A stretch of 64,000 bases of DNA from Bacillus tuaregi (lineage in GTDB: Bacteria; Bacillota; Bacilli; Bacillales; Cytobacillaceae): positions 124,001 through 188,000 of the forward strand of contig NZ_LT629730.1 in assembly GCF_900104575.1 (NCBI RefSeq), read 5' to 3'. Within the stretch, counting starts at the first letter, position 1. Each line of letters starts with the position of its first letter. The notes below the pieces were generated by a model. That model had not been told where the DNA came from. It worked only from the letters and a program-made list of their open reading frames with translations, and ran no database searches. Made by a program: the position numbers and the translations under genes. Of this stretch, positions 44,066-51,981 are shown piece by piece.

Positions 44066-45241
44066 CTATTCTTTAATCTTGATCTTCCGGTTCTTAAACG
44101 AGCCAGAATGTTCTATGGTAATCGAAGCATTCATGTCTTTAATGCTATTGTCCCGTATAAAGGTGTCCTGATTCTGCTTCTTCAATCTTTCCCAGTCAGA
44201 ATTCCGCTTTCGGTATAGCTGATGCTCGAGGTTCAGAAAATCGATATTATGCTTTAGTCCTAATCTGTATAGGTCTCTGATTTCCGCTAGGATGGTTTCT
44301 TGGGTGTAGTCTTCCATTGTCTCAATGTTGACCACATTATTTTCCATCCGATTACTGATTATACCGGTCGCCTGATAGGTTAAATTAAACTGAAAGTGAT
44401 CGCCGCTTTTAACCGGCTGAATATGAAACCGCTGCTTTTTAAGGACAGCCAGGAATTCTGGTTTATTCCTTTTTGGCACGAGCAAGGCAGTACGTTCCGT
44501 TCCGGGCGTAATCCAACGTATTCCTTTAATCTGCTCCCAAGAGAAGAAGCCCTTAAACTTTTCCTCCTTAAGAAAAAAGGCGCCATCTATTTCTAATTTT
44601 GGCTCTTTCTTCTTGTTGACCTTCCACTGCTTCTTATTAATAGAAAGGGAAGGCAAAGCCGTGGTTCGACCCGGCTCGAAGACTTCTCTGCCAAACTGGT
44701 TTAATTTCAGTGGCATAATCGTCGAGCTTTGTTCATAGGAGCTATCAGGATTATGCAAAATCGTATATAGAGAGCTTTGCTGAAAAAATCCAGTGTTAGT
44801 CAAGATGTCTTCGATGGAATCCTTTGTACCAAACACCCATGGAGTCGGACGAAACTCATAATATCGGGTGATTCCATCGAAAATATTTTCTAAGCCCTGC
44901 TCTAAGGCGGATTGAGAAATAAGAATTGCTGTCACATGTGCCCATATTATCCGTTCCTGTGCCGTATGATACGCTTTAAAAAAACCATCGATAAAGGTTT
45001 TTCCCGTTGTTTTCGAAACGTATACCTTAGGAGAACTTTTATCACCACCCTCACTTTTCGCAATCGACTCTAAACCAATCATTTGAATATAAATCACGTA
45101 TTCTCCATTCTCATAGTCCACCCCGATGGCGGTTGCATAGTTTTGTTGTTCAATTTCACCGATATCATTACTACATGAGGTAACCACCAGTAAACATAAG
45201 CAAACCGTGATAGTCAAAGATTTGAATGTGTGTCCGATCAT
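44066..45241 (-). CDS. Spore germination receptor C subunit, lipoprotein (second operon)
   Basis: The 391-residue protein has a lipoprotein signal (TVCLCLLVVTSC; cleavage before Cys). The GerC hallmarks YATAIGVDYENGEYVIYIQMIG, RIIWAHVTAILISQSALEQG and the C-terminal region LGLKHNIDFLNLEHQLYRK are present. The start follows the A-subunit stop by 1 bp (TGA-T-ATG), so translation is coupled. It is the last gene of a B-A-C operon. It is clearly diverged from the C subunit at 41187, so the two operons are not a recent duplication. Confidence 0.92.
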   Translation of the reverse strand: MIGHTFKSLTITVCLCLLVVTSCSNDIGEIEQQNYATAIGVDYENGEYVIYIQMIGLESIAKSEGGDKSSPKVYVSKTTGKTFIDGFFKAYHTAQERIIWAHVTAILISQSALEQGLENIFDGITRYYEFRPTPWVFGTKDSIEDILTNTGFFQQSSLYTILHNPDSSYEQSSTIMPLKLNQFGREVFEPGRTTALPSLSINKKQWKVNKKKEPKLEIDGAFFLKEEKFKGFFSWEQIKGIRWITPGTERTALLVPKRNKPEFLAVLKKQRFHIQPVKSGDHFQFNLTYQATGIISNRMENNVVNIETMEDYTQETILAEIRDLYRLGLKHNIDFLNLEHQLYRKRNSDWERLKKQNQDTFIRDNSIKDMNASITIEHSGSFKNRKIKIKE

Positions 45242-45242
45242 A

Positions 45243-46679
45243 TCATTTTCTCCGTCTCTGTAAAAAAGAAGTTTTCCCTGTTTTTCGGTTAATCGAATTC
45301 ACAACAAACGCATCTGCTATTTTCTTCATATTCAAGGAGATAAAAGGCTCAAGATATGGCAGTTTAAAGGATTCCAGCTTGGATAAATAAACAAGTGTAC
45401 TGAAATAACCTATCAATAGCCCGTATACGCCTAGAAAGATGGAAAGAATCAAGATGTAAATCCGTAAAAGGGTAACTGTTCCAACTAGGGACTGATTGAC
45501 AAGCGTGTAGCTAGAAACTGCTGTCAAGGCGATGACGACAATCATTGTCGGTGAAGCTAAGCCTGCCCGGATGGCGGCATCTCCAATAATCAACCCCCCG
45601 ACAATGGACACGGTTTGTCCAACCACTGCAGGCATTCGAACGCCAGCTTCTCGTAAAAGCTCAAAAAGCCCAAGAATTAACAGGGCCTCTAGCCCAATCG
45701 GTAACGGCAGCCCTTCTCGGGAAACGATAACTGTAGCCAGAAGAGCAAAAGGAAGCTGATCCATATTAATATTGGATAAGGCGATCCAAAACCCGGGCAG
45801 AAAGATGGAAATCATTAAGCCGATAATGCGAAGCATCCGTCCAAAGATGACAAAATAATAAGGGAAATGAATATCCTCAGGGGATTTGATTAACTCGATA
45901 AGAGTAATCGGACCAACCAAAACAGACGGTGACCCATTTACAATTAGGATAAACTTTCCCCGCAGCATGGTTTCAATCGCAAAATCAGGACGAGTCACAT
46001 AATCGATTAACGGAAAGAGGGAATAGGTGTGGTCAGATACCCATTGCTCCAATTGGCCGCTGCCAATCACACTTTCTGAGTCAAATTCATCCAAACGCTT
46101 TCTTATCTCTGCAATGACCTCCGGTTTGGCTTTATTTTTCAAATAGAGAAGCGAGACCTCCGTTTTACTAAGGGAACCAAGTTCAAAGGCTTCACAATAG
46201 AGCTGTTCGGATTTCATTCTTTTTCGAATCAAGGAGATATTGGTATAAATCTCTTCTGTAAAACTATCCTTTGGTCCTTTAATCGAAACCTCTGTACTAG
46301 ATTCCTCCGGATTGCGCTGCGGGACCTTGGCAATATTATATACATGGAAAAAAGGCGTCCCTTCCCGAAAGAGGATGAGAAATCCTGAAAAGACATGTTG
46401 CAGCATCTCTTTCATCGTGTGCACATGCTTTACAGGTGGAAGCTCCTCGGATTGATATCGAGTATGATCATCTGTACTGATGCTCAGCAGAATGGGATTA
46501 AAATATTCATTTAACTGAGTGGTATCCAGCATGCCTTTACAATAGTAGACTTGAATGTTTAAATCACTCTCAATCGACATAAATTGAATATCACTATAAT
46601 TTTTGAAAAAATCATTGATTTCCTCATTAGAAAGCTCCCCTTTTTTTAACAGAAAATCCAGTTCTTCTAGTTGGTTCAT
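45243..46679 (-). CDS. Spore germination receptor A subunit (second operon)
   Basis: The 478-residue protein is shorter than typical because the N-terminal region is compact. The N-terminal soluble domain (IQVYYCKGMLDTTQLNEYF, YCEAFELGSLSKTEVSLLYL) is followed by five helices with SREGLPLPIGLEALLILGLF, REAGVRMPAVVGQTVSIVGG and LASPTMIVVIALTAVSSYT. The first 51 bp of the gene and the DNA just before it are part of a 154-bp tandem duplication, so an extra copy of its start codon lies upstream at 46833. Only the 46679 start leads into the full gene. Confidence 0.93.
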   Translation of the reverse strand: MNQLEELDFLLKKGELSNEEINDFFKNYSDIQFMSIESDLNIQVYYCKGMLDTTQLNEYFNPILLSISTDDHTRYQSEELPPVKHVHTMKEMLQHVFSGFLILFREGTPFFHVYNIAKVPQRNPEESSTEVSIKGPKDSFTEEIYTNISLIRKRMKSEQLYCEAFELGSLSKTEVSLLYLKNKAKPEVIAEIRKRLDEFDSESVIGSGQLEQWVSDHTYSLFPLIDYVTRPDFAIETMLRGKFILIVNGSPSVLVGPITLIELIKSPEDIHFPYYFVIFGRMLRIIGLMISIFLPGFWIALSNINMDQLPFALLATVIVSREGLPLPIGLEALLILGLFELLREAGVRMPAVVGQTVSIVGGLIIGDAAIRAGLASPTMIVVIALTAVSSYTLVNQSLVGTVTLLRIYILILSIFLGVYGLLIGYFSTLVYLSKLESFKLPYLEPFISLNMKKIADAFVVNSINRKTGKTSFLQRRRK

Positions 46680-46936
46680 TGGTCTTGTATGCCTCGCTTC
46701 ATTGGTAAATAACTAATCAAAAACAGGGAGAACGTAAAGAACATACTGCAGATAAAAGAAATCGGGTAAAAAACCTTTCCAAAGAAAGCTCCCCTTTTTT
46801 TAACAGAAAATCCAGTTCTTCTAGTTGGTTCATTGGTCTTGTATGCCTCGCTTCATTGGTAAATAACTAATCAAAAACAGGGAGAACGTAAAGAACATAC
46901 TGCAGATAAAAGAAATCGGGTAAAAAACCTTTCCAA
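46629..46936. repeat. Exact 154-bp tandem duplication across the GerB-GerA junction
   Basis: Copy 1 is 46629-46782 and copy 2 is 46783-46936; they are identical by inspection. Each contains the GerB 3' end, its stop, and the first 51 bp of GerA. Before duplication the GerB stop and GerA start overlapped as ATGA. Confidence 0.93.
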
Positions 46937-47912
46937 TCGCGATTTGGACCTGCACATCGCTGGTAGGCACCGTTGTAACGATGGTTAATATGAGAGAAAA
47001 AACCACAAGTAGAGTGAATTTTGTACGCTTAGATTGTGTCTTAATGGAATCTAATAGAAGGAATAATCCTAATGAGACGCGGATAAACACTCCGCTTAGC
47101 AATTGATAAACGGCTAAAAAGTCAACATGTGAAACATATTCCCCCAGTGTGACAAGCCTCCACTGCTCAAAGGCAGGAAAGCGCATATCTGCTGCAATGC
47201 TTGGTCCAAATGAAGAAAGGACTCCGAGCGTTGGACCGAGGATTAACCAAACTAGAATCGTGATAAGGGTAAAAAGATTTTTATAGCTAAAGGTATTCTG
47301 CATATGATGCTGGATGAGTAAAAGGATTAGTAAATCAGCGCTGCCGCCAAGGATGATGATGACCCCTTTAAGAACCGGTTCATAGCCATTTGTTAGAACG
47401 GGGAAAATATAGGAATAATCCTTTTCTTCCATTGTAAAAAAGGCAACAAAAAAGCCTAATATCCATACAATTGGCAATATAATGGTAGAAGTGTAAATAA
47501 TCGATTTCATCCCGCTATAGGCCGCCCACGCACAGATGATGAGAAAGGGCAGCATGACAACAAAGGACGGGGTTTCTGGGAGAAAATAAATATTCACCGA
47601 TTGAATTAAATCATAAAAAGAAACGGCGCTAATGGTCAGGACATAAATGATGAAAAAGGCCATGATGAACCGTGAAACCATCCCGCCAGCACGTGCCTTG
47701 ACCCAATCCTCCAATCGGAGTCTTTCTTGGTTCCGTTTCATAATCAGATAAATAAGGAAGCCCCAAAAAAGTAAGAACAAGTAAGCAACCAATGCACTTA
47801 TCCATGCATCACGCTGTCCCGTTGTTAACAGGTGGGGCATGATTAATACATGATTCGAAATACCGATAAACAAAAGCAGCACAAAAAACATCTGCAGCCG
47901 CGAAAATTTCAT
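46830..47912 (-). CDS. Spore germination receptor B subunit (second operon)
   Basis: The protein has 360 residues from ATG 47912 (MKFSRLQMFFVLLLFIG); an ATG at 47930 would add six residues. Ten helices of the Spore_permease family (TTGQRDAWISALVAYLFLLF, TFSYKNLFTLITILVWLIL). It is the first gene of a B-A-C operon. Its last 107 bp are duplicated downstream, so the intact stop is now followed by 150 bp of duplicate before the A subunit starts, removing the original 4-bp overlap. That probably weakens translational coupling. Confidence 0.92.
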   Translation of the reverse strand: MKFSRLQMFFVLLLFIGISNHVLIMPHLLTTGQRDAWISALVAYLFLLFWGFLIYLIMKRNQERLRLEDWVKARAGGMVSRFIMAFFIIYVLTISAVSFYDLIQSVNIYFLPETPSFVVMLPFLIICAWAAYSGMKSIIYTSTIILPIVWILGFFVAFFTMEEKDYSYIFPVLTNGYEPVLKGVIIILGGSADLLILLLIQHHMQNTFSYKNLFTLITILVWLILGPTLGVLSSFGPSIAADMRFPAFEQWRLVTLGEYVSHVDFLAVYQLLSGVFIRVSLGLFLLLDSIKTQSKRTKFTLLVVFSLILTIVTTVPTSDVQVQIAIGKVFYPISFICSMFFTFSLFLISYLPMKRGIQDQ

Positions 47913-47994
47913 CCCAACCAACACCACCATTGTTCACTCAATACAAAGTATTTTTTGGATAATCCTGCAGAATTATACAGGGTGACTATACAGA

Positions 47995-48039
47995 GTGACA
48001 GGCACCACCCGAAAAATCTTGTTTCACAGGATGTTTCAC
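47995..48039 (+). repeat. Interspersed repeat, type A
   Basis: CACCCGAA head. It lies upstream of the GerB gene (opposite strand) and 205 bp before the next plus-strand gene, so it is not at a gene end. Confidence 0.92.
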
Positions 48040-48246
48040 AGCTCGTTGCATCAAATTAAATGTGACGGAAATTTCCAGAAAGAGAATGAGTTTGTTACGG
48101 GAATTTCTCCTTTTTTTACAAAATGATTGTCCGCCCTTGTTAGCGGTCTTAGGGAGATGTATAGACGGGTAGCCTAGGATTTTTTTATAATAGAGAAATA
48201 GTCAAAATGAGTAGATAAAGAGAAATATAAATGTGGGGATTGTGTG

Positions 48247-48705
48247 ATGAATATAAAAATGCTTGTGTTAGATGTCGATGGAACGCTTACGGACGGTAAA
48301 ATCTATATGGGTTCACATGGGGAAATGATGAAGGCTTTTAATGTGAAAGATGGATTTGGCATTGTTAAGCTTCAAGCTCAAGGGATTGTTCCTGTTATTA
48401 TGACAGGGCGTGTATCCGAGATAGTAGAGCAAAGGGCCAAGGAGCTAGGAATAACCGAGATCCATCAAGGGATAAAAGACAAGGTGAAGGTATTAAGACA
48501 AATCGCTGATCGGTATCAATATCAGCTTGAGGAAGTAGCCTATATCGGTGATGATGAGAATGATATTGAATCTATGAAGCTATGTGGAGTAGTAGGCTGC
48601 CCAGCAGATGCAGTAGATTCTGTAATAGAGATTGCGGATTATGTATGCAAACGAAAAGGTGGAAAGGGTGCCGTTAGGGAATTCATTGAATATCTGCTTG
48701 AGTGA
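48247..48705 (+). CDS. KdsC-like HAD phosphatase
   Basis: The 152-residue protein starts at ATG 48247 (a GTG precedes it). The HAD motifs are intact: LDVDGTLTDGKIYM (nucleophile Asp plus acid Asp), MTGR, K-loop KDKVKVLRQI and GDDENDIESM. It has no cap domain, as in KdsC/YrbI-type enzymes that dephosphorylate 8-phosphate sugar acids such as KDO or sialic-acid-like nonulosonates. Those sugars decorate surface polymers. No synthase gene is adjacent, but a glycosyltransferase follows. The stop codon TGA is supplied by the repeat head (48702). Confidence 0.85.
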   Translation: MNIKMLVLDVDGTLTDGKIYMGSHGEMMKAFNVKDGFGIVKLQAQGIVPVIMTGRVSEIVEQRAKELGITEIHQGIKDKVKVLRQIADRYQYQLEEVAYIGDDENDIESMKLCGVVGCPADAVDSVIEIADYVCKRKGGKGAVREFIEYLLE

Positions 48706-48746
48706 CAGGCACCGCCCGAAAAATCTTGTTTCACAGAATGTTTCAC
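48702..48746 (+). repeat. Interspersed repeat, type A, supplying a stop codon
   Basis: Consensus copy. The TGA at 48703-48705, bases 2-4 of the head, is the stop of the KdsC-like gene. Confidence 0.95.
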
Positions 48747-48877
48747 AGGGTCTGTCTTTCCTTTCCTTTTCTTCAACCAATCTAACAGCTATGCCCTCCC
48801 TCAACACAATGGAACCTTTCTTATGCTATAATTCACCAGACAACGATAGAATTTTTTTACATAGAAAGAGGAATTAG

Positions 48878-50077
48878 ATGATGAACAAGAAAGTGTTATT
48901 TATCAGCAGCTCCATTGGTCTTGGGCATGCGGCGAGGGATTTGGCGATTGCGAAGGAAATGAAGAAGCGGAACCCTGATATTGAAATTTCCTGGCTGGCG
49001 GGTGACCCTGCCCGAAGAGTGATTGAGGAAGCGGGCGAGTATTTGCTGCCAGAATGCCAGCTGCTCGGAGAGGATAGCTTATTGGCTGAGCAGGTGTCGA
49101 ATGGCTACGGATTAAATGTTAATACCTATTTATTTCGGGTGCTATTGGAATGGCGAAAAAGTATTGCGGTCATCAATAAGATTACAAAGGAAAATCAATT
49201 CGACCTAATCATTGCGGATGAGGCATATGAATTAATTTTAGCCTTTTTACTGTTTCCAGGTATCAAGCGGAAGGCTCCTTTTGTGATGATTTATGACTTT
49301 TTTGGCTTTGATGCGACCACTAAAAATCCCATTGAAAAATTGGGTACCTACCTTTGGAATTTCGCTTGGATTACAGGCAATCGTATTCCCTGGGTGGAGG
49401 ATCTGTCACTGTTTGTCGGAGAAGCAGACGATATTGCGGATAAATCCTATGGGTTATTTTTACCAAGTGCAAGAAAGCATGCGGAAAAGCATTATAACTT
49501 CCTGGGGAACATTCTTGCCTTTGACCCACAGAATTATCGCGATTCGGTAGAGCTGAAAAGCCAGCTTGGTTATGGAAAAGGGCCTTTGATTATATGTGCG
49601 GTTGGCGGAACGGCGATTGGGGTCGACCTATTAAATCTATGTTCACGTACCTACGGCTTGTTAAAAGCTAAAGTGCCTGACCTACAGATGGTGCTCGTCT
49701 GCGGGCCGCGAATCGATCCGGATTCTGTTACGGTGACGGAAGGAATCGAGATCAATGGCTATGTACCTGAATTATATAAGCATTTAGCCGCAAGTGACCT
49801 GGCGATTGTCCAGGGTGGTGGGACGACCACGATAGAGCTCGCTTCCATGAGAAAGAACTTCCTTTATTTCCCTTTAGAAGAGCACTTTGAGCAAAAACTG
49901 GTGTCTGATAAACTGACAAGGCTTGGAGCCGGGGTTAAAATGAACTTTTCCGAAACGGATGAAGGGACACTGGCAAAAGCTGTGCTGGACCACTTAGGTA
50001 AGAAGGTTGAGCATCAAGAGGTTAAGATAAACGGAGCGGTAAAGGCAGCAGAGTTTATCCAGCCGTTGTTGGGGTAG
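48878..50077 (+). CDS. GT28/UGT-type glycosyltransferase
   Basis: The 399-residue protein starts at ATG behind AAAGAGGAATTAG. GT-B fold: the N-terminal domain begins VLFISSSIGLGHAARDLAIAKEM (MurG/UGT-like nucleotide-fold start) and the C-terminal donor domain has VGGTAIG, INGYVPELYKHLAASDLAIVQGGGTTTIELASM and PLEEHFEQ, the sugar-nucleotide-binding signature. It is similar in layout to glycosyltransferases acting on lipids, antibiotics or polysaccharides; acceptor unknown. The stop is immediately followed by a type A repeat. Possibly in one functional set with the KdsC-like phosphatase. Confidence 0.85.
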   Translation: MMNKKVLFISSSIGLGHAARDLAIAKEMKKRNPDIEISWLAGDPARRVIEEAGEYLLPECQLLGEDSLLAEQVSNGYGLNVNTYLFRVLLEWRKSIAVINKITKENQFDLIIADEAYELILAFLLFPGIKRKAPFVMIYDFFGFDATTKNPIEKLGTYLWNFAWITGNRIPWVEDLSLFVGEADDIADKSYGLFLPSARKHAEKHYNFLGNILAFDPQNYRDSVELKSQLGYGKGPLIICAVGGTAIGVDLLNLCSRTYGLLKAKVPDLQMVLVCGPRIDPDSVTVTEGIEINGYVPELYKHLAASDLAIVQGGGTTTIELASMRKNFLYFPLEEHFEQKLVSDKLTRLGAGVKMNFSETDEGTLAKAVLDHLGKKVEHQEVKINGAVKAAEFIQPLLG

Positions 50078-50122
50078 GTGACAGGCACCGCCCGAAAAAT
50101 CTTGTTTCACAGAATGTTTCAC
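50078..50122 (+). repeat. Interspersed repeat, type A
   Basis: Begins at the base after the glycosyltransferase TAG, same orientation. Confidence 0.95.
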
Positions 50123-50162
50123 GCGTGAGGCAGTGTCTCGTTCTTAATTTAGCTAGTCAATT

Positions 50163-50205
50163 AAAAAAAGCCTAATTTCTCGGTGATTTCACACAGAAAA
50201 TAGGC
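50163..50205 (-). terminator. Hairpin with minus-strand U-tract
   Basis: GCCTA-A-TTTCT (50170-50180) pairs with AGAAA-A-TAGGC (50195-50205). The poly-T lies on the minus-strand side, although no minus-strand gene is known here; on the plus strand it lacks a U-tract. Confidence 0.5.
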
Positions 50206-50318
50206 ATTATAAAGAATGGAGTGCGGCTGTTAACTGTACCTATGGCTCATTACGGGGAATATTGTTAAAATATTAGGTGAACTTGATGTAATAATATGTT
50301 GAGCCTAGGAGGATTTCA

Positions 50319-50819
50319 ATGTTTGACAAATTTAGAAAGAAGAAACAAAAGGATCCACTTCAAGTCGTTGAAGGACAAGAGCTTCATCTCAGCAATGAAG
50401 AGGTAGAGGATTTAAGAAGTAAAGCTGAAACGATGGATGAAAAAGCACTTCAGGAGCATAGCAAACATTACTCGGAAAATGGGCTTTGGGAAAAAATAAA
50501 AAAATACTCTAAAAAGGCTGGTTCCTCTGCTGTATACGCGGTGCTGCTCCTTTATTATGTATTACAAAAGAAAGAGGTACCAAAGAAAAGCAAAGCGGTC
50601 ATCCTTGGCGCCTTAGGATATTTTATTTTACCTTTAGACTTTATTCCGGATATCGCTGCCGGAATTGGCTTTACCGATGACATCGGGGCACTCGTTGCCG
50701 CTCTATGGCAGGTATCCATGTACATTGATGCCGACGTAAAGCAGCAAGCAAGAGATAGACTCAAAAGTTGGTTTGGCGACCATGTAGATACCTCGGAAAT
50801 TGATGATAAATTGGTGTAG
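50319..50819 (+). CDS. YkvA/DUF1232-family membrane protein
   Basis: The 166-residue protein starts at ATG behind CTAGGAGG. The DUF1232 core (residues about 90-130) is GALGYFILPLDFIPDIAAGIGFTDDIGAL, with one hydrophobic helix pair. The N-terminal half is charged and helical. Function of the family is unknown, though it is widespread in Bacillus (YkvA). Monocistronic, with a type A repeat directly after the stop. Confidence 0.88.
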   Translation: MFDKFRKKKQKDPLQVVEGQELHLSNEEVEDLRSKAETMDEKALQEHSKHYSENGLWEKIKKYSKKAGSSAVYAVLLLYYVLQKKEVPKKSKAVILGALGYFILPLDFIPDIAAGIGFTDDIGALVAALWQVSMYIDADVKQQARDRLKSWFGDHVDTSEIDDKLV

Positions 50820-50864
50820 GTGACAGGCACCGCCCGAAAAATCTTGTTTCACATGATGTTCCAC
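50820..50864 (+). repeat. Interspersed repeat, type A, left flank of the RAYT region
   Basis: Begins right after the DUF1232 stop. With the inverted copy at 51927 it brackets the transposase gene (1,160 bp in total). Confidence 0.95.
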
Positions 50865-50904
50865 GGATTACCGGGACCTGGAGAGGAGCGCTTTTCAGGT
50901 CTGT

Positions 50905-51130
50905 TTAACTTCATTCAGCAAATGCTTTTTGTACCGAAAGCTTGCGACAGGTACAGAAGTCCGCAACTTCTACAAGTGGGGGATGAATGCAAATGGTACT
51001 TTGATTCAGTGGAGGTCAAACCCCGGGGAAAATGAAGTTAAGCCTCCGGCGGATGTCTCGGATTTTTTTAAGGTAGTTTATCGAGCGAGCTCGATAAAAT
51101 CTGGTCGCAAATTCGACGGGCGAATTTGAT
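50905..51130 (+). repeat. Structured non-coding repeat S, longest copy
   Basis: A 226-bp element between the DUF1232 gene and the transposase. Predicted hairpins include GTACC-N14-GGTAC (50931-50954), GAAGT-CCGCA-ACTTC (50956-50970) and AAATTCG-N5-CGAATTT near the 3' end. It contains ATTCAG at 50913 and 51004; deletion between these gives the copy at 1054. Possibly an IS-related RNA or MITE. Short open frames across it are not convincing. Confidence 0.7.
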
Positions 51131-51361
51131 TTTTTTTTAAAAATATTTATCCTTATTTAAAGGATTATAGGGATTGTTATCGAAATATAATAATGAAATC
51201 CCTCTATAATCAACATCTTATCATAACCTTCGATTTATTCAGGGCTGCTATCAGGGGAACTTTTAGTAGCACATATTTTACCCGTGATTTATCCACTTCC
51301 TTTTTTTCAATGAAAGTAGTTCTAGCTAAAAAAATAACATTCGACTGCGAGGAACCGACCT

Positions 51362-51916
51362 ATGCCGCGTAAGAGAAGAATCTGGGTTTTCGACCACTAT
51401 TACCATATCACGTGTCGGGGAAACCGAAAGGACACTCTGTTTCATAGCACGGAGGACTTTCAAGCTTTTCTCCATATCCTGCATCAGCTTCATGAAAAAA
51501 TCCCCTTTGAAGTTGCCTCTTTTTGTTTCATGACCAACCATTATCATCTCCAGTTACGTTCGACAGAGGTTCCTATTTCAAAATTAATGGGGATCATCAA
51601 CACACGTTATTCAAAGTATTACAACACAAAATATTGTCTAACCGGACATGTATTTGAGAAACGTTTTTTTGACAAAATCATAGTCGATCAGGAAGGGATG
51701 CTTGAGTTGAGTAGTTATATTCATCAAAATCCAGTTGAAGCCAACATAGTCAAGCAGCCCGAGCATTATCAGTGGAGCAGCTATCGTTTTTACAAAAATC
51801 CCAATTCTCTGCCGCCGGTGTTTGTTAATTTGAACAGTCTCCTAAACTTTTATGAAGGGACAGAGAGGGAGAAGAGGAGACAGTTTTGTCAGTACGTTCC
51901 AATTAAGGAGCGCTGA
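51362..51916 (+). CDS. REP-associated tyrosine transposase (RAYT), Y1_Tnp family
   Basis: The 184-residue protein starts at ATG behind GAGGAACCGACCT. It has the HUH motif in FMTNHYHLQL (H60-Y61-H62), the GHVFEKRF segment at 95-102 and the catalytic tyrosine in SSYIHQNPV (Y119), all typical of TnpA_REP proteins that cut and join single-stranded DNA at REP elements. It carries no accessory TnpB and no IS200-type ends. It stands alone between inverted type A repeats, and the 3' one starts 11 bp after its stop. This supports a role in moving the repeat family (inference). Confidence 0.92.
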   Translation: MPRKRRIWVFDHYYHITCRGNRKDTLFHSTEDFQAFLHILHQLHEKIPFEVASFCFMTNHYHLQLRSTEVPISKLMGIINTRYSKYYNTKYCLTGHVFEKRFFDKIIVDQEGMLELSSYIHQNPVEANIVKQPEHYQWSSYRFYKNPNSLPPVFVNLNSLLNFYEGTEREKRRQFCQYVPIKER

Positions 51917-51926
51917 ATCGTTATCC

Positions 51927-51979
51927 GTGAAACAATTCGCGATTCTGTGAAACAAGATTTTTCGGGCGGTGCCTGTCAC
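51927..51979 (-). repeat. Interspersed repeat, type A, with 8-bp insertion, next to the RAYT gene
   Basis: Minus-strand copy. Between its two GTGAAACA words the spacer is ATTCGCGATTCT instead of about four bases, making it 53 bp. The head is 2 bp after the cheB stop (minus strand); the tail is 10 bp after the RAYT stop. Confidence 0.92.
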
Positions 51980-51981
51980 CC

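Noticed and set aside
50820-51035. Short open frame starting MTGTARKILFHMMFHG
   Set aside because: The N-terminus is a translation of the type A repeat head and the rest runs through the structured element. Similar frames occur at other copies (for example 59572-59772).
50905-51130. 3' end of a tnpB gene
   Set aside because: Some bases resemble IS605-type ends, but no frame shows the conserved zinc-finger or RuvC C-terminal motifs. Kept only as a structured repeat of unknown origin.
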